Shown: piece by piece, positions 14,853 through 23,213 of the stretch
How positions within the stretch are numbered: position 1 is the first letter of the stretch
Layout: every line of letters begins with the position of its first letter
DNA from: Clostridia bacterium
GTDB taxonomy: Bacteria; Bacillota; Clostridia; Clostridiales; Clostridiaceae
Direction of reading: 5' to 3'
Assembly: GCA_009930125.1 (NCBI GenBank)
Contig: RZYZ01000008.1
Location: 1-23,333, forward strand
DNA: 23,333 bases
Position numbers and translations under genes: made by a program
The notes under the pieces: model-generated
Databases searched by the model: none
Seen by the model: only the letters and a program-made list of their open reading frames with translations
What the model was told of the DNA's origin: nothing

Positions 14853-15500
14853 ATGGCAGATTATGCAAAAGTGGTGGTGCCTGGTACCCCCATCAGTAAA
14901 TCGAACTTTAAAATGGTCAGCAAGGATGGCCGCTTTTTCATGCCCAATGATACGGGCAGCTACAGCGACAGATATTCCATCTATGAAACCTCCATTGCCC
15001 TTCTGGCAAGGTCTCAGAATCCGGGCATCGTCTTCACGGAATCCCTCATTGCTGTGCTGAAGGTTTTCTATAAAAGCGAAAAAAGACATCCCGACACCAA
15101 CAACATCACCAAAAGCATCTTCGACGGGATCGAGAAATCCGGTCTCATCATAAACGATGCACAGGTCACAAGGCTCGTCATCGAAGAGTATTATGACAAG
15201 GAAAACCCCAGATTCGAACTGGAGCTTTTCAAGGAAAGCATCTTCAATATGGAATTCACCGTGATCCGAAGAGAAGAGCCCATCCCTTCCAGGAGCTATG
15301 AGCCTCCATCCAACACCAAAGGAAAGATGAAAACCAGGAAATCCGATCCTTCTTTCCAGGAAAAAGATGCCCCGGAAAAGAACCAAAGGGCATCCAGAAA
15401 GTGTTCTGTCTGTGACAAGACCCTGACCAAGGGAAACTACATCAGCGGAAATGGCGGAAGCACCCTCATCTGCAAGAACTGCTTCGCAAAGCTTCTCTGA
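14853..15500 (+). CDS. RusA-like endonuclease with C-terminal zinc ribbon
   Basis: A 215-residue protein. Residues 1 to about 130 resemble RusA Holliday-junction resolvases: VVVPGTPISKSNFKM at the start, then HPDTNNITKSIFDGIEKSGLIINDAQVTRL, which lines up with the family's DxDN...K...D...D core. D81, D91 and D102 are kept, but the second Asp of DxDN is Asn (N83). A charged linker (about 140-182) leads to two cysteine pairs, C184-C187 and C207-C210, a likely zinc ribbon. RusA is usually a small phage protein; this one is longer and in a non-phage setting. The start at 14853 has GAAAGGAG about 11 nt upstream and is preferred to the ATG at 14796, which has none. Activity on branched DNA is inferred. 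Confidence 0.78.
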   Translation: MADYAKVVVPGTPISKSNFKMVSKDGRFFMPNDTGSYSDRYSIYETSIALLARSQNPGIVFTESLIAVLKVFYKSEKRHPDTNNITKSIFDGIEKSGLIINDAQVTRLVIEEYYDKENPRFELELFKESIFNMEFTVIRREEPIPSRSYEPPSNTKGKMKTRKSDPSFQEKDAPEKNQRASRKCSVCDKTLTKGNYISGNGGSTLICKNCFAKLL

Positions 15501-15513
15501 TTCCCCTTCCTAG

Positions 15514-15540
15514 AAGCCTCCTCTGGAGGTTTTTTATTTT
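15514..15540 (+). terminator. Terminator of the RusA-like gene
   Basis: CCTCC (15517-15521) and GGAGG (15525-15529) with a 3-base loop, extended by A-T pairs, then a T6 run and further T-rich sequence. Confidence 0.8.
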
Positions 15541-15638
15541 TCTCTGTACTTCTGGAAAATCAGGTGATATTCCACCTGTAAAAAAGACTTAAAAACTTCT
15601 GAAACACAGCCCTTTTCACATTCATACCCCTAGAACTG

Positions 15639-15647
15639 TGATATAAT
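15639..15647 (+). promoter_or_regulatory. Extended -10 promoter of the capA-like gene
   Basis: TGA-TATAAT at 15639-15647, without a clear -35 box. The predicted start near 15654 leaves a leader of about 42 bases. Confidence 0.75.
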
Positions 15648-15695
15648 GATTAAGATTTTGTAACGAAAAAAATGTTGTAAAGAGAGTTGATTCAT

Positions 15696-17396
15696 TTGAG
15701 AAAACGTCGCAGTTTTGCATGGCTGACCCTGCTTGTCCTGCCCTTTCTGATGCTTGTTGCAGGAAACTTCCTCTCCGGAGCGGAGAAGGAAGTCGCAAAG
15801 GCCCATGTGGATGCCACCCCCATAGATCTTGAAGTTCCTGAAGGGGACCCCTATGAGGCCTACAGTGACTTTATCGTAGAAATCCAAGAGAGCTTCTATA
15901 CGCCATCCATGAAGGAGAAAACCCTCAGCAGAGGCGTTCATGCTCCTTATGAGGGGGAATCTCTTCTCCTTCAGCTGCAGCAGAAGGAAAGCGCCATTCT
16001 CGTTCAGCAGAAATGGGATGTTTCTTTCGCAAGTCTTGAGCTCATGGCGCCTCTGCTTGATTTTGAATTCACCTGGATTGTGCCTCAGAAGGAAGTGCTC
16101 CTGGTGAAGACCACGGATAAAGGTCGAATCCACACGTCCATTTCAGTGAATTCCAGAAAGGCGCTTGTAGAGTTCCAGGATGAGAGACTCTATCAGTCTG
16201 AAATCCAGCTTCTTGGAGAAACCTACCTGAATGAACATCAGCAGCTCATGATGCCCATGGAAGACCTTTTGGGTATGAACGGATATGACATCGCATTTTC
16301 CGGAGGAGATCTTGTGGAAATCTCCAGCCCGAAAAACGGAGATCCGAAGATGCATATCCTCAGCTATCTGGATGTGAACAATGAAAAGGCAGAAGAGGGC
16401 TACTATAAAGAACTGGAAAAGAGCCAGACCGATCAGGAAGTGCGTCTCATCCTGCTGGGTGACATGGGTCTTGGCACCAGTTACGGCAGAAAGAATCCCT
16501 TTGACGAGAAATGGGTGGAATATGGCGGTGGTCATTTCCTCTCCCATCTGAAGAAAGACTTTGATGCAGCAGACCTGGTCATCACGAACCTGGAAAATGT
16601 GTTTACAGAAAGAAGAGCTACGCAGCCGGATAAGATCTATACCTACAAGGCGCATCGTATCGACTATCTGGATGTGCTCACAGAAGGCGGCATCACCCAC
16701 GTCAATGTGGTGAACAACCACATGGTGGATTACCTGCAGGAAGGCTTTGATGACACCCTGTCCTATCTCGATGAATATGCAGTCGAGTATTTCGGCACCA
16801 ACCTCACCAAAACGGACAACATCGAACTGGGAAACATCGAAGTGGAATCCCATTCCGTCTTCGAAAAAGACGGATTCCGGGTGGGCATGCTGGGGTATCT
16901 GGGTTTCAACACCAGTTTTGTCTCAGATGAAAAAATACTGGAAGACATCAGGATGATGAAAGAAGTGGAAAAGGTGGACTATATCATTGCTGCCATGCAC
17001 TGGGGTGGTCAGAATACCCATGAAGTGGGCTGGCGACAGAAAGAGATGGGAAGAATGCTCATCGACAGTGGAGTGGACCTGGTCTATGGGAACCATCCTC
17101 ATGTTCTGCAGGAACTGGAAATCTATAACGGAAAGCCCATCTACTACAGTCTAGGCAATTTCCTCTTCATCGACTACAAATCCGCCAAGGATCCCGATGG
17201 GGCCATGGTTACGGTAGACCTGAAAAAGGACGGGTTCGGAGAAATCAGTGCTTCTCTCAGCCACACACCGATTCTCTGGTCCGGAGATCCTGTGAAGAAC
17301 ACCTACATGCCTCTACGAACAGAGGATCCTTTTCTTATCAGGAGAACACTGGATAAGCTGAATGTAGCGACCACGGAACCCATCCATCTGAATTAG
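15696..17396 (+). CDS. CapA-family exported phosphoesterase-like protein
   Basis: A 566-residue protein with an N-terminal signal or anchor segment (about 8-27), so it works outside the membrane. Residues about 90-215 look like a copper-amine-oxidase N-terminal-type (stalk) domain, with the sequence IQLLGETYLNEHQQLMMPMEDLL. The rest is a CapA domain, metallophosphoesterase-like, with LLGDMGLG (D256), ITNLENVF (N298, E300), NVVNNHMVDYL (H342), AAMHWGG (H435), YGNHPHV (H467, H469) and YYSLGNFLF. CapA proteins take part in poly-gamma-glutamate or related surface-polymer handling, but no capBC genes are present, so the true substrate is open. Two in-frame TTG starts exist (15687 and 15696); 15696 fits the AAAGAGAG site at 9-nt spacing. 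Confidence 0.87.
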   Translation: MRKRRSFAWLTLLVLPFLMLVAGNFLSGAEKEVAKAHVDATPIDLEVPEGDPYEAYSDFIVEIQESFYTPSMKEKTLSRGVHAPYEGESLLLQLQQKESAILVQQKWDVSFASLELMAPLLDFEFTWIVPQKEVLLVKTTDKGRIHTSISVNSRKALVEFQDERLYQSEIQLLGETYLNEHQQLMMPMEDLLGMNGYDIAFSGGDLVEISSPKNGDPKMHILSYLDVNNEKAEEGYYKELEKSQTDQEVRLILLGDMGLGTSYGRKNPFDEKWVEYGGGHFLSHLKKDFDAADLVITNLENVFTERRATQPDKIYTYKAHRIDYLDVLTEGGITHVNVVNNHMVDYLQEGFDDTLSYLDEYAVEYFGTNLTKTDNIELGNIEVESHSVFEKDGFRVGMLGYLGFNTSFVSDEKILEDIRMMKEVEKVDYIIAAMHWGGQNTHEVGWRQKEMGRMLIDSGVDLVYGNHPHVLQELEIYNGKPIYYSLGNFLFIDYKSAKDPDGAMVTVDLKKDGFGEISASLSHTPILWSGDPVKNTYMPLRTEDPFLIRRTLDKLNVATTEPIHLN

Positions 17397-17448
17397 CAAT
17401 TATAATCCTCCATACAGAAAGTCTGAAAATCAGACGCAATAATAATGA

Positions 17449-17490
17449 ACCCGGCGGAAAATCTCAAAGGATTTCCCGCCGGGTTTTTTT
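17449..17490. terminator. Terminator of the capA-like gene, possibly bidirectional
   Basis: ACCCGGCGGAAAATC (17449-17463) pairs with GATTTCCCGCCGGGT (17470-17484), with one A-C mismatch and a 6-base loop, followed by a T7 run. On the minus strand, downstream of the hut operon, the tail is only moderately T-rich. A small hairpin GTCTG/CAGAC (17421-17435) precedes it. Confidence 0.88.
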
Positions 17491-17562
17491 ATTCTATACC
17501 ATTTTTCATCTCAAGATTCATCAGCTGAACGTGCAGCGCTTTGCGAAGCTCTGCAGTGTCTC

Positions 17563-18483
17563 CTATTTCTCACCCTGAAGCTGCAGCTTTCTGAGATAGG
17601 CTGCAGAAGCTTTTCCTGCACTTTGCCCTTTTTCTATGACCACATTCAGGTCATAGGAGACTTCATCGGCGTTTCCTGCCACAAACATGCCCATTTCATC
17701 CATGCCTCTTCTGAACCGCTTGAAGAGTCTTTTGGAAGGGTCCAGCCCCACGGAGAGAAGCAGACTGTCACAGGGCAGAAACTCCTCTTCCTGGTCACTG
17801 CTTTTGATCCGGACGCCCTCGATTCTTCCGTTCTCCTTGATCTGGGTGATCTTTGTACTGTAGAGCATTCTGATCTGTGGAAACTCCATCAGGTCTTCCC
17901 GATATCCGTAGTCATCCTTCTGGCCTCTGCTGGGTTCTATGATGGTGACTTCTTCTGCACCTTCTATGACCAGCATCTTAGCCAGATACAGACTGTTGAT
18001 GTCCTGACTGTAGATGATGACTTTCTTTCCAGGCAGATATCCGGCACTTACGATGAGTTTTCTTGCAGAACCCACAGACATGATCCCTGCAGATTTATTG
18101 GAAGAGATGTTCAGTTCTCCTCGAGGCCTTTCTCTGGCACCAGTGGCGAAAATGATGGACCGGGCGCTCACTTCCATGACCCCTTCTGCTCCGGAGACAT
18201 ACTTCACCGTCTTGTCTCTTTTCACTTCCAGCACCAGTGAATTCACCTTGTACCCAATGCCCCGCTCCTTCACCTCTTTCTTGAAGTCTTCTGCCACCTC
18301 CACACCGGTGACCCCGTTTTCCATGAATCCATGACCCGCTTCGATGAGTTCGTTGAGAATTCCGCCCAGACTCTCTTCCCGATCCAGAATCAGAATATTC
18401 TCCACTCCCTCTTCCTTCGCTTTCAGTGCAGCGGAAATTCCGCTGGCACCACCGCCGATTACTATTAAATCATATTCAGTCAT
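17563..18483 (-). CDS. FAD-dependent oxidoreductase, last gene of the hut operon
   Basis: A 306-residue two-Rossmann flavoprotein. The FAD-binding motif is GGGASG (10-15), followed by LILDREESLGGIL, FATGARERP (about 112-120) and the C-terminal GMFVAGNADEV. It resembles the class found with glycerol-3-phosphate or amino-acid oxidases in Firmicutes. The second nucleotide-binding site, usually G-x-G-x-x-G, reads YSQDIN (158-163) in VIIYSQDINSLYLA, so all three glycines are missing and NAD(P)H binding is doubtful. The start at 18483 has GAGGTGA close upstream, while an ATG at 18504 that overlaps the hutI stop has no site. It follows hutI by 17 bases. A role in histidine breakdown is not known for this family and is inferred only from position. 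Confidence 0.82.
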   Translation of the reverse strand: MTEYDLIVIGGGASGISAALKAKEEGVENILILDREESLGGILNELIEAGHGFMENGVTGVEVAEDFKKEVKERGIGYKVNSLVLEVKRDKTVKYVSGAEGVMEVSARSIIFATGARERPRGELNISSNKSAGIMSVGSARKLIVSAGYLPGKKVIIYSQDINSLYLAKMLVIEGAEEVTIIEPSRGQKDDYGYREDLMEFPQIRMLYSTKITQIKENGRIEGVRIKSSDQEEEFLPCDSLLLSVGLDPSKRLFKRFRRGMDEMGMFVAGNADEVSYDLNVVIEKGQSAGKASAAYLRKLQLQGEK

Positions 18484-18500
18484 GATCTTCACCTCAAATT

Positions 18501-19742
18501 TCATCTTTTGTTATATATAATCTTACCCTGTTTTATGGTTGTTGTCACCAGATTCATTCCGAAATGATACGTGAGGAATCTGTAGGACGGTGCATCGATG
18601 AGGATAAGATCCGCATCCTTCCCCTCTTCAATGGTTCCGATCCTCTCTGCCCGGTCCAGCGCTGCCGCACTGTTCAGGGTCACCGCCGTGAGCGCTTCCT
18701 CGGGACTCATGCCCATATAGAGCGCACCAAGGGAAATCATCAGAGGCACCGAGAAGGAATAGCAGCTCCCTGGGTTATAGTCCGTACCCATGGCAACAGG
18801 AAGCCCCATGTCGATCATTTCTCTTGCTCTTGCATAGTCCTCTTTCAGCGAAAATGCTGTAAGAGGAAGAAGCACCGGGATTACTCCGCTTTCCTTCATC
18901 TTTCTCAGCCCTTCGTCATTGGCCTTTAAAAGATGGTCCGCACTGGTGAGCGAAAGCTCTGCCGCAAGGGAAGCGCCCCCCAGATCGTTGATCTCATCGG
19001 CATGGATCTTCAGTTTCAGACCCGCTTCTCTCATTTTCAGAAGATAGGCTCTGGAATCTTCCACAGTGAAGACGTTCTTCTCCGTGAATATGTCACCAAA
19101 CTCCGCCAGATTCTCCTCTTTCACCACAGGAAGCACTTCTTCCACGAGATAATCGAGAAACGCCCGGTCTCTTCCTTTGTATTCCAGAGGAATATCATGG
19201 GCACCCATGAAGGTGGATACCACTTCAAGAGGACCCGATTCCTGCAGCGCCTTCGCCACTCTCAGCTGTTTCAGCTCCGTTTCCTTATCCAGGCCATACC
19301 CGCTCTTTGCTTCCACCGTGGTGATGCCCATCTCCGCCATGGACTGCAGGGTCTTCTTTCCACTTGCAAGCAGCTCCTCAAAGCTCTTTTCACGTGTCTT
19401 CTGCACGGTATACTTGATTCCTCCGCCCTTTTCCATGATGGCCATGTAGCTTTCGCCACGCAGTCTCATGCTGAATTCCTCTTCTCGGGTTCCCCCGAAG
19501 ACCAGATGGGTATGGGGATCCACAAAGCCAGGAAGAAGGGTCTTCCCTTCCCCGTCGATGATCTGTGCATCCACCGCTTCCTTCTCCAGCTCTTCTCCGC
19601 CGATTCTAAGAATTTTTCCGTCTCTTACAAGAACCCATGGATGCGTGATTTCCAGAATCTCTCCCATGGATTTTCCGCCCTGAGGTCCTTTTCCTCTATT
19701 GGTAGCCAGACTTGCCAGGTTCTTTATCAGTAAATCTTTCAT
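18501..19742 (-). CDS. hutI: Imidazolonepropionase
   Basis: A 413-residue amidohydrolase, the usual length for HutI. It opens the ring of 4-imidazolone-5-propionate to N-formimino-L-glutamate, the third step of histidine degradation. Metal and substrate motifs are DPHTHLVFGGTR (H77 and H79), EAKSGYGL, MGAHDIP, KIHADEI, SADHLL and MGTDYNPG with the catalytic Asp. AGGAGG lies 4 nt before the ATG, and the gene starts 9 bases after ftcD. It is the third gene of hutU-ftcD-hutI. Confidence 0.97.
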   Translation of the reverse strand: MKDLLIKNLASLATNRGKGPQGGKSMGEILEITHPWVLVRDGKILRIGGEELEKEAVDAQIIDGEGKTLLPGFVDPHTHLVFGGTREEEFSMRLRGESYMAIMEKGGGIKYTVQKTREKSFEELLASGKKTLQSMAEMGITTVEAKSGYGLDKETELKQLRVAKALQESGPLEVVSTFMGAHDIPLEYKGRDRAFLDYLVEEVLPVVKEENLAEFGDIFTEKNVFTVEDSRAYLLKMREAGLKLKIHADEINDLGGASLAAELSLTSADHLLKANDEGLRKMKESGVIPVLLPLTAFSLKEDYARAREMIDMGLPVAMGTDYNPGSCYSFSVPLMISLGALYMGMSPEEALTAVTLNSAAALDRAERIGTIEEGKDADLILIDAPSYRFLTYHFGMNLVTTTIKQGKIIYNKR

Positions 19743-19751
19743 CTATCCTCC

Positions 19752-20645
19752 TTACTCAGCCAGCTTGTTTTCGAGAATCTGATCCGATGAGAAGTTCTCG
19801 ATGCCCATATAGTACTCGGCTGAATCGATCAGCGCCTGCTGGGGAACCAGCCCGATGACTTCTGTCCCGACAACAGAGACGCCGTAGCGCTTTGCTTCGA
19901 AGCGGACCATCTCAAGGGCTCTGTAGATGGACGTCTTCGTATAGTCTGTCAGATTCATGGAGACCTGAGCGATGTTACGGTCTTTCAGGAAGACCCCCAT
20001 GCCCTTGACATAGCGAAGCCCGCCGCCGATGTGTCTCACCTTCTTCGCTATGGCGTCTGCAATGGCCACATCCGACGTGTTCAGGTTCACATTGAAGGCC
20101 ACCAGAGGCATTCTGGCCCCCACAGCCACCACGCCGAAGGATTCATGAGGCATCTTTGGACCGAAGTCGCTCTGCCACATCTCCTCCTGCATCTTTTCCT
20201 TCATGCCTTCAAACTGTCCTTTTCGGATCTTGGCCAGATTTTCCCTGTGGGCTGCAGATGCGCTTCGTTCATAGAGAAAAACAGGAATATCCAGTTTTCC
20301 GATTTCATCCGCCACTTCCTTTGAAAGGGTCACCGCTTCCTCTATGGTGATGTTTTTGATGGGAATGAAGGGAATCACGTCACAGGCGCCCATTCTGGGA
20401 TGTTCTCCTTCGTGCTTTCTGAGGTCAATGTGTTCTTTGGCCACTTTCACCGATGTGATGACCGCCTCTTTCACATGCTCCGGTTCTCCCACCAGGGTGA
20501 CCACGGTCCTGTTGTGGTCCTTGTCACTGGAATAGTCCAGAAGCTTCACGCCGTCTTTTCCTCTGAAGGAGTCCACGATTTTCTCAATGACTTCCTTGTT
20601 TCTTCCTTCGCTGAAATTCGGTACACACTCTACAATTCTTTCCAT
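19752..20645 (-). CDS. ftcD: Glutamate formimidoyltransferase
   Basis: A 297-residue protein that matches the formiminotransferase part of vertebrate FTCD, without the cyclodeaminase domain. It moves the formimino group from N-formimino-glutamate to tetrahydrofolate, giving glutamate and 5-formimino-THF. Family landmarks are VECVPNFSEGRN, LLDYSSDKDHNRTV, HPRMGACDVIPFIP and AFNVNLNTSDV. The ATG directly follows the hutU stop codon (TAA-ATG), with GGAGGG inside the hutU end, so translation is coupled. This route recovers one-carbon units, unlike the hydrolase route (HutG). The cyclodeaminase gene needed next (fchA) is not in the window. Confidence 0.96.
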   Translation of the reverse strand: MERIVECVPNFSEGRNKEVIEKIVDSFRGKDGVKLLDYSSDKDHNRTVVTLVGEPEHVKEAVITSVKVAKEHIDLRKHEGEHPRMGACDVIPFIPIKNITIEEAVTLSKEVADEIGKLDIPVFLYERSASAAHRENLAKIRKGQFEGMKEKMQEEMWQSDFGPKMPHESFGVVAVGARMPLVAFNVNLNTSDVAIADAIAKKVRHIGGGLRYVKGMGVFLKDRNIAQVSMNLTDYTKTSIYRALEMVRFEAKRYGVSVVGTEVIGLVPQQALIDSAEYYMGIENFSSDQILENKLAE

Positions 20646-22652
20646 TTATTTTCCCTCCAAAACTTTATCGATGATGCTTTCTTCCGTTATTCTTGGAATG
20701 GTGATCTGTCCTTTCCCTTCCTCATTGAACCTTACACTGGTTTCCATGGCATGCTCGTTTCTTGCCCAGGATCTTCTGGCCACGCCACCCATGACATCCC
20801 ATGGCATGGCCATCTTAAGGATGGTATCCACGCGCTCACTGCCGTCCAGAACCATTCCGAATCCTCCATTGATGGATTTGCCTATGCCGACTCCCCCGCC
20901 GTTGTGAAGGGCTACCATGCTCATGCCTCGTGCCGCATTCCCTGCGAAGCACTGCACAGACATATCCGCCATCATATTGGAGCCGTCCTTGATGTTTGCC
21001 GTCTCTCTGAAAGGAGAGTCTGTTCCGGATACATCATGATGGTCTCGACCCAGCATGATGGGACCGACCTTTCCTTCCCGAACCAGTCTGTTGAATTCCA
21101 GGGCGATCTTCAGTCTTCCTTCCGCATCCTGATAGAGGATTCTTGCCTGGGTGCCCACCACCAGCTGGTTTTTCTCCGCATCACGGATCCAGTTGTAGTT
21201 GTCCATATCCTGAGCTCTTCTGTGGCGGTCGATGCAGTCCATGGCGGTTTTATCCGTCATGGCCAGGTCTTCCTTCCTGCCGGACAGGCAGACCCATCTG
21301 AAGGGGCCGTATCCGTAATCAAAGAGCTCCGGTCCCATGATGTCTTCCACGTAGGACGGGAAGATGAAACCGTCATGCTCGTTGTATCCGTTCTTGGAAA
21401 TATCCTTCACCCCTGCATCATAGACCGCTTTCATGAAGGAGTTTCCATAATCGAAGAAATAGGTTCCTCTGTCAGAAAGAATACGGATCAGTTCAAAATG
21501 CTTGACCAAGGTTTCATCCACCCGTTTTCGGAAGGTTTCCCGGTCTTCCTCCAGAAGCCTTGTTCTCTCCTCGAAGGTGACCCCCATGGGGCAGTACCCT
21601 CCATCATAGGGTGCATGACAGCTGGTCTGATCCGACAGAAGATGAATGGTCTTTTCATGATCCACGGCGTAGGCCAGAAGATCCACGATGTTTCCATGGA
21701 AAGCGATGGATAGGGCTTCCTTCTTCTTCATGGCCTCTTCAGCCAGTCTGAAGGCTTCTTCTGGACTGGCTGATACCACCTTTACCCATCCCTGATCGGT
21801 TCTTGTGCGGATTCTGCTCTCATCCACTTCCGCCACGATGGACACAGCTCCTGCAATGTCTGCTGCCTTGGGCTGAGCTCCGCTCATTCCGCCTAGGCCT
21901 GAGGAGACGAAGAGATATCCCGAAAGATTCTCTTCTCCCGTCAGTCCCAGCTTCATTCTTCCAGCATTGAGAATGGTATTGAAGGTGCCATGGACGATGC
22001 CCTGAGGCCCGATATACATGAGTCCGCCTGCGGTCATCTGACCGTAGTTGGCCACGCCCATCTGCATGGCATGATGCCAGCTTTCCTGATTATCAAACAT
22101 CCCCACCATCATGGCATTGGTGATGATGACTCTTGGTGCCAGTTCATGGCTTCTGAAGATTCCCAAGGGATGACCGGATTCGATGACCAGCGTCTCATCC
22201 TTCTTCAGCACTTCCAGATACCTCTTGATCAGCAGATACTGCATCCAGTTCTGACAGACCTGTCCCGTTTCTCCATAGGTGACCAGTTCATAGGGATAAA
22301 GAGCCACGTCGAAGTCCAGATTGTTGTCCAGCATCACCTGAATGGCTTTGCCTTCCACGCAGTTTCCCTTGTACTCTTCAATGGGTTTCCCGTAAAGTCT
22401 TCCCTCAGGCCGGTACCTGTATCCGTAGATTCTGCCATGGGTTTTCAGCTCTTCATAGAATTCTTTGGCCATGGTCTCATGATGCTCTTCCGGAATATAG
22501 CGCAGCGCATTTTTCAGCGCGATCTTCGTGTCTTTCACATTGAGATCGTATCCCCTGTTCGGCGCCCGCCTGATTCCTTCCTTGAACGCCGGATACGCCG
22601 GCAGCGGACCTTCCAGCTTTACTATCATGGAGTTGTCGTTTCTTGTATTCAT
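20646..22652 (-). CDS. hutU: Urocanate hydratase, long form
   Basis: A 668-residue enzyme that adds water to urocanate to give imidazolonepropionate, using tightly bound NAD+ as an electrophile. Landmarks are YGETGQVCQNWMQY, MMVGMFDN, MTAGGLMYIGPQGIVHGT, the NAD-binding FVSSGLGGMSGAQ and the C-terminal LHNGGGVGIGKSINGG. It is about 110 residues longer than the classic HutU of about 557 residues and belongs to the long form seen in Clostridia and Bacteroidetes. It is the first gene of the operon. AAGGGGG lies about 10 nt before the ATG. hutH, which makes urocanate, is not in the window. Confidence 0.96.
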   Translation of the reverse strand: MNTRNDNSMIVKLEGPLPAYPAFKEGIRRAPNRGYDLNVKDTKIALKNALRYIPEEHHETMAKEFYEELKTHGRIYGYRYRPEGRLYGKPIEEYKGNCVEGKAIQVMLDNNLDFDVALYPYELVTYGETGQVCQNWMQYLLIKRYLEVLKKDETLVIESGHPLGIFRSHELAPRVIITNAMMVGMFDNQESWHHAMQMGVANYGQMTAGGLMYIGPQGIVHGTFNTILNAGRMKLGLTGEENLSGYLFVSSGLGGMSGAQPKAADIAGAVSIVAEVDESRIRTRTDQGWVKVVSASPEEAFRLAEEAMKKKEALSIAFHGNIVDLLAYAVDHEKTIHLLSDQTSCHAPYDGGYCPMGVTFEERTRLLEEDRETFRKRVDETLVKHFELIRILSDRGTYFFDYGNSFMKAVYDAGVKDISKNGYNEHDGFIFPSYVEDIMGPELFDYGYGPFRWVCLSGRKEDLAMTDKTAMDCIDRHRRAQDMDNYNWIRDAEKNQLVVGTQARILYQDAEGRLKIALEFNRLVREGKVGPIMLGRDHHDVSGTDSPFRETANIKDGSNMMADMSVQCFAGNAARGMSMVALHNGGGVGIGKSINGGFGMVLDGSERVDTILKMAMPWDVMGGVARRSWARNEHAMETSVRFNEEGKGQITIPRITEESIIDKVLEGK

Positions 22653-22926
22653 AGAACTATTGCCCCCTTAAAACGTTTTCTTCGCTATCTCCATTTTATA
22701 TGCAAAAGCTTAAATTTTAAACAGCATAAATCGGAGTTTTTCCAGTAGATTCCTATCTTTTCAAATATTCTGCCTATTGACGACAGATGTGTCAGCAAGA
22801 CCCGCAATCCGTGATGCTTTTCGTAAAAAGTAACCAAAATTTTTCAGGCATAAAAGAAAGTTCTCATAAATTTTTAACACACCTTTAATTTAAAGAGGGT
22901 ATTCTTGATACAAAGAGGAGGAGCAA

Positions 22927-22965
22927 ATGATTCTTAAAAATATATACAATCATGGACAAAAGTGA
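22927..22965 (+). CDS. Short ORF of 12 residues with a strong ribosome binding site
   Basis: MILKNIYNHGQK follows GAGGAGG (about 22915-22921) at 5-nt spacing, then a TGA stop. The site is among the strongest in the window, yet the frame is tiny. It could be the preserved start of a gene broken by the mobile element to its right, or a leader peptide. No match to a known leader is recognised. Confidence 0.35.
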   Translation: MILKNIYNHGQK

Positions 22966-23136
22966 TGCAATATACCCATGATCAATGGACTCCTGAGTTC
23001 ATACCTGTTTCTGCTATGACAGTTCAGCTTTATTGCAATGATGAAAGGAACGAGCTTTTCACATAGGTTCACTCCCGATCAGACTCGGGCTCATCCTGAT
23101 GTCTATCAGCTACAATAATATATGTTTCATATTCAA

Positions 23137-23165
23137 TTGCCATAAAAGAACGTATGTGCTATAAT
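23137..23165 (+). promoter_or_regulatory. Promoter of the TnpB-like gene
   Basis: TTGCCA (23137-23142), a 17-nt spacer and TATAAT (23160-23165) with an extended TGC. It lies about 50 bases before the start of the TnpB-like frame. Confidence 0.75.
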
Positions 23166-23213
23166 TCTCTTAAATAAGATCCAGAAAAATAGTGCATAAA
23201 GGTGATGATCAGG

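Larger units (their letters stand above)
22653..23204. other. Intergenic region hutU / TnpB-like gene
   Basis: About 550 bases with no large gene. Upstream of hutU the minus strand has TATAAA in TTGCATATAAAATGG (around 22696-22710), a possible hut promoter with a weak -35. CTTTAA-T-TTAAAG (22883-22895) is a perfect palindrome upstream of the short ORF at 22927. The stretch 22970-23130 has many stops in every frame that I read on the plus strand, and a small CCCGA/TCGGG hairpin near 23074-23089; it may be the left end of an insertion sequence. Confidence 0.5.

Noticed and set aside
20400..21713. Plus-strand frame of 437 codons opposite ftcD and hutU
   Set aside because: Both minus-strand genes are strongly conserved families in this stretch. 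The antisense frame crosses their junction and has no initiation signal or known domain.
22653..22926. Riboswitch, T-box or tRNA in the hutU upstream region
   Set aside because: I found no stable multi-stem structure, T-box sequence or tRNA-like cloverleaf; only small palindromes are present.
23041..23118. 25-codon frame beginning ATGAAAGG in the region before tnpB
   Set aside because: No ribosome binding site precedes it and the sequence has no recognisable feature.
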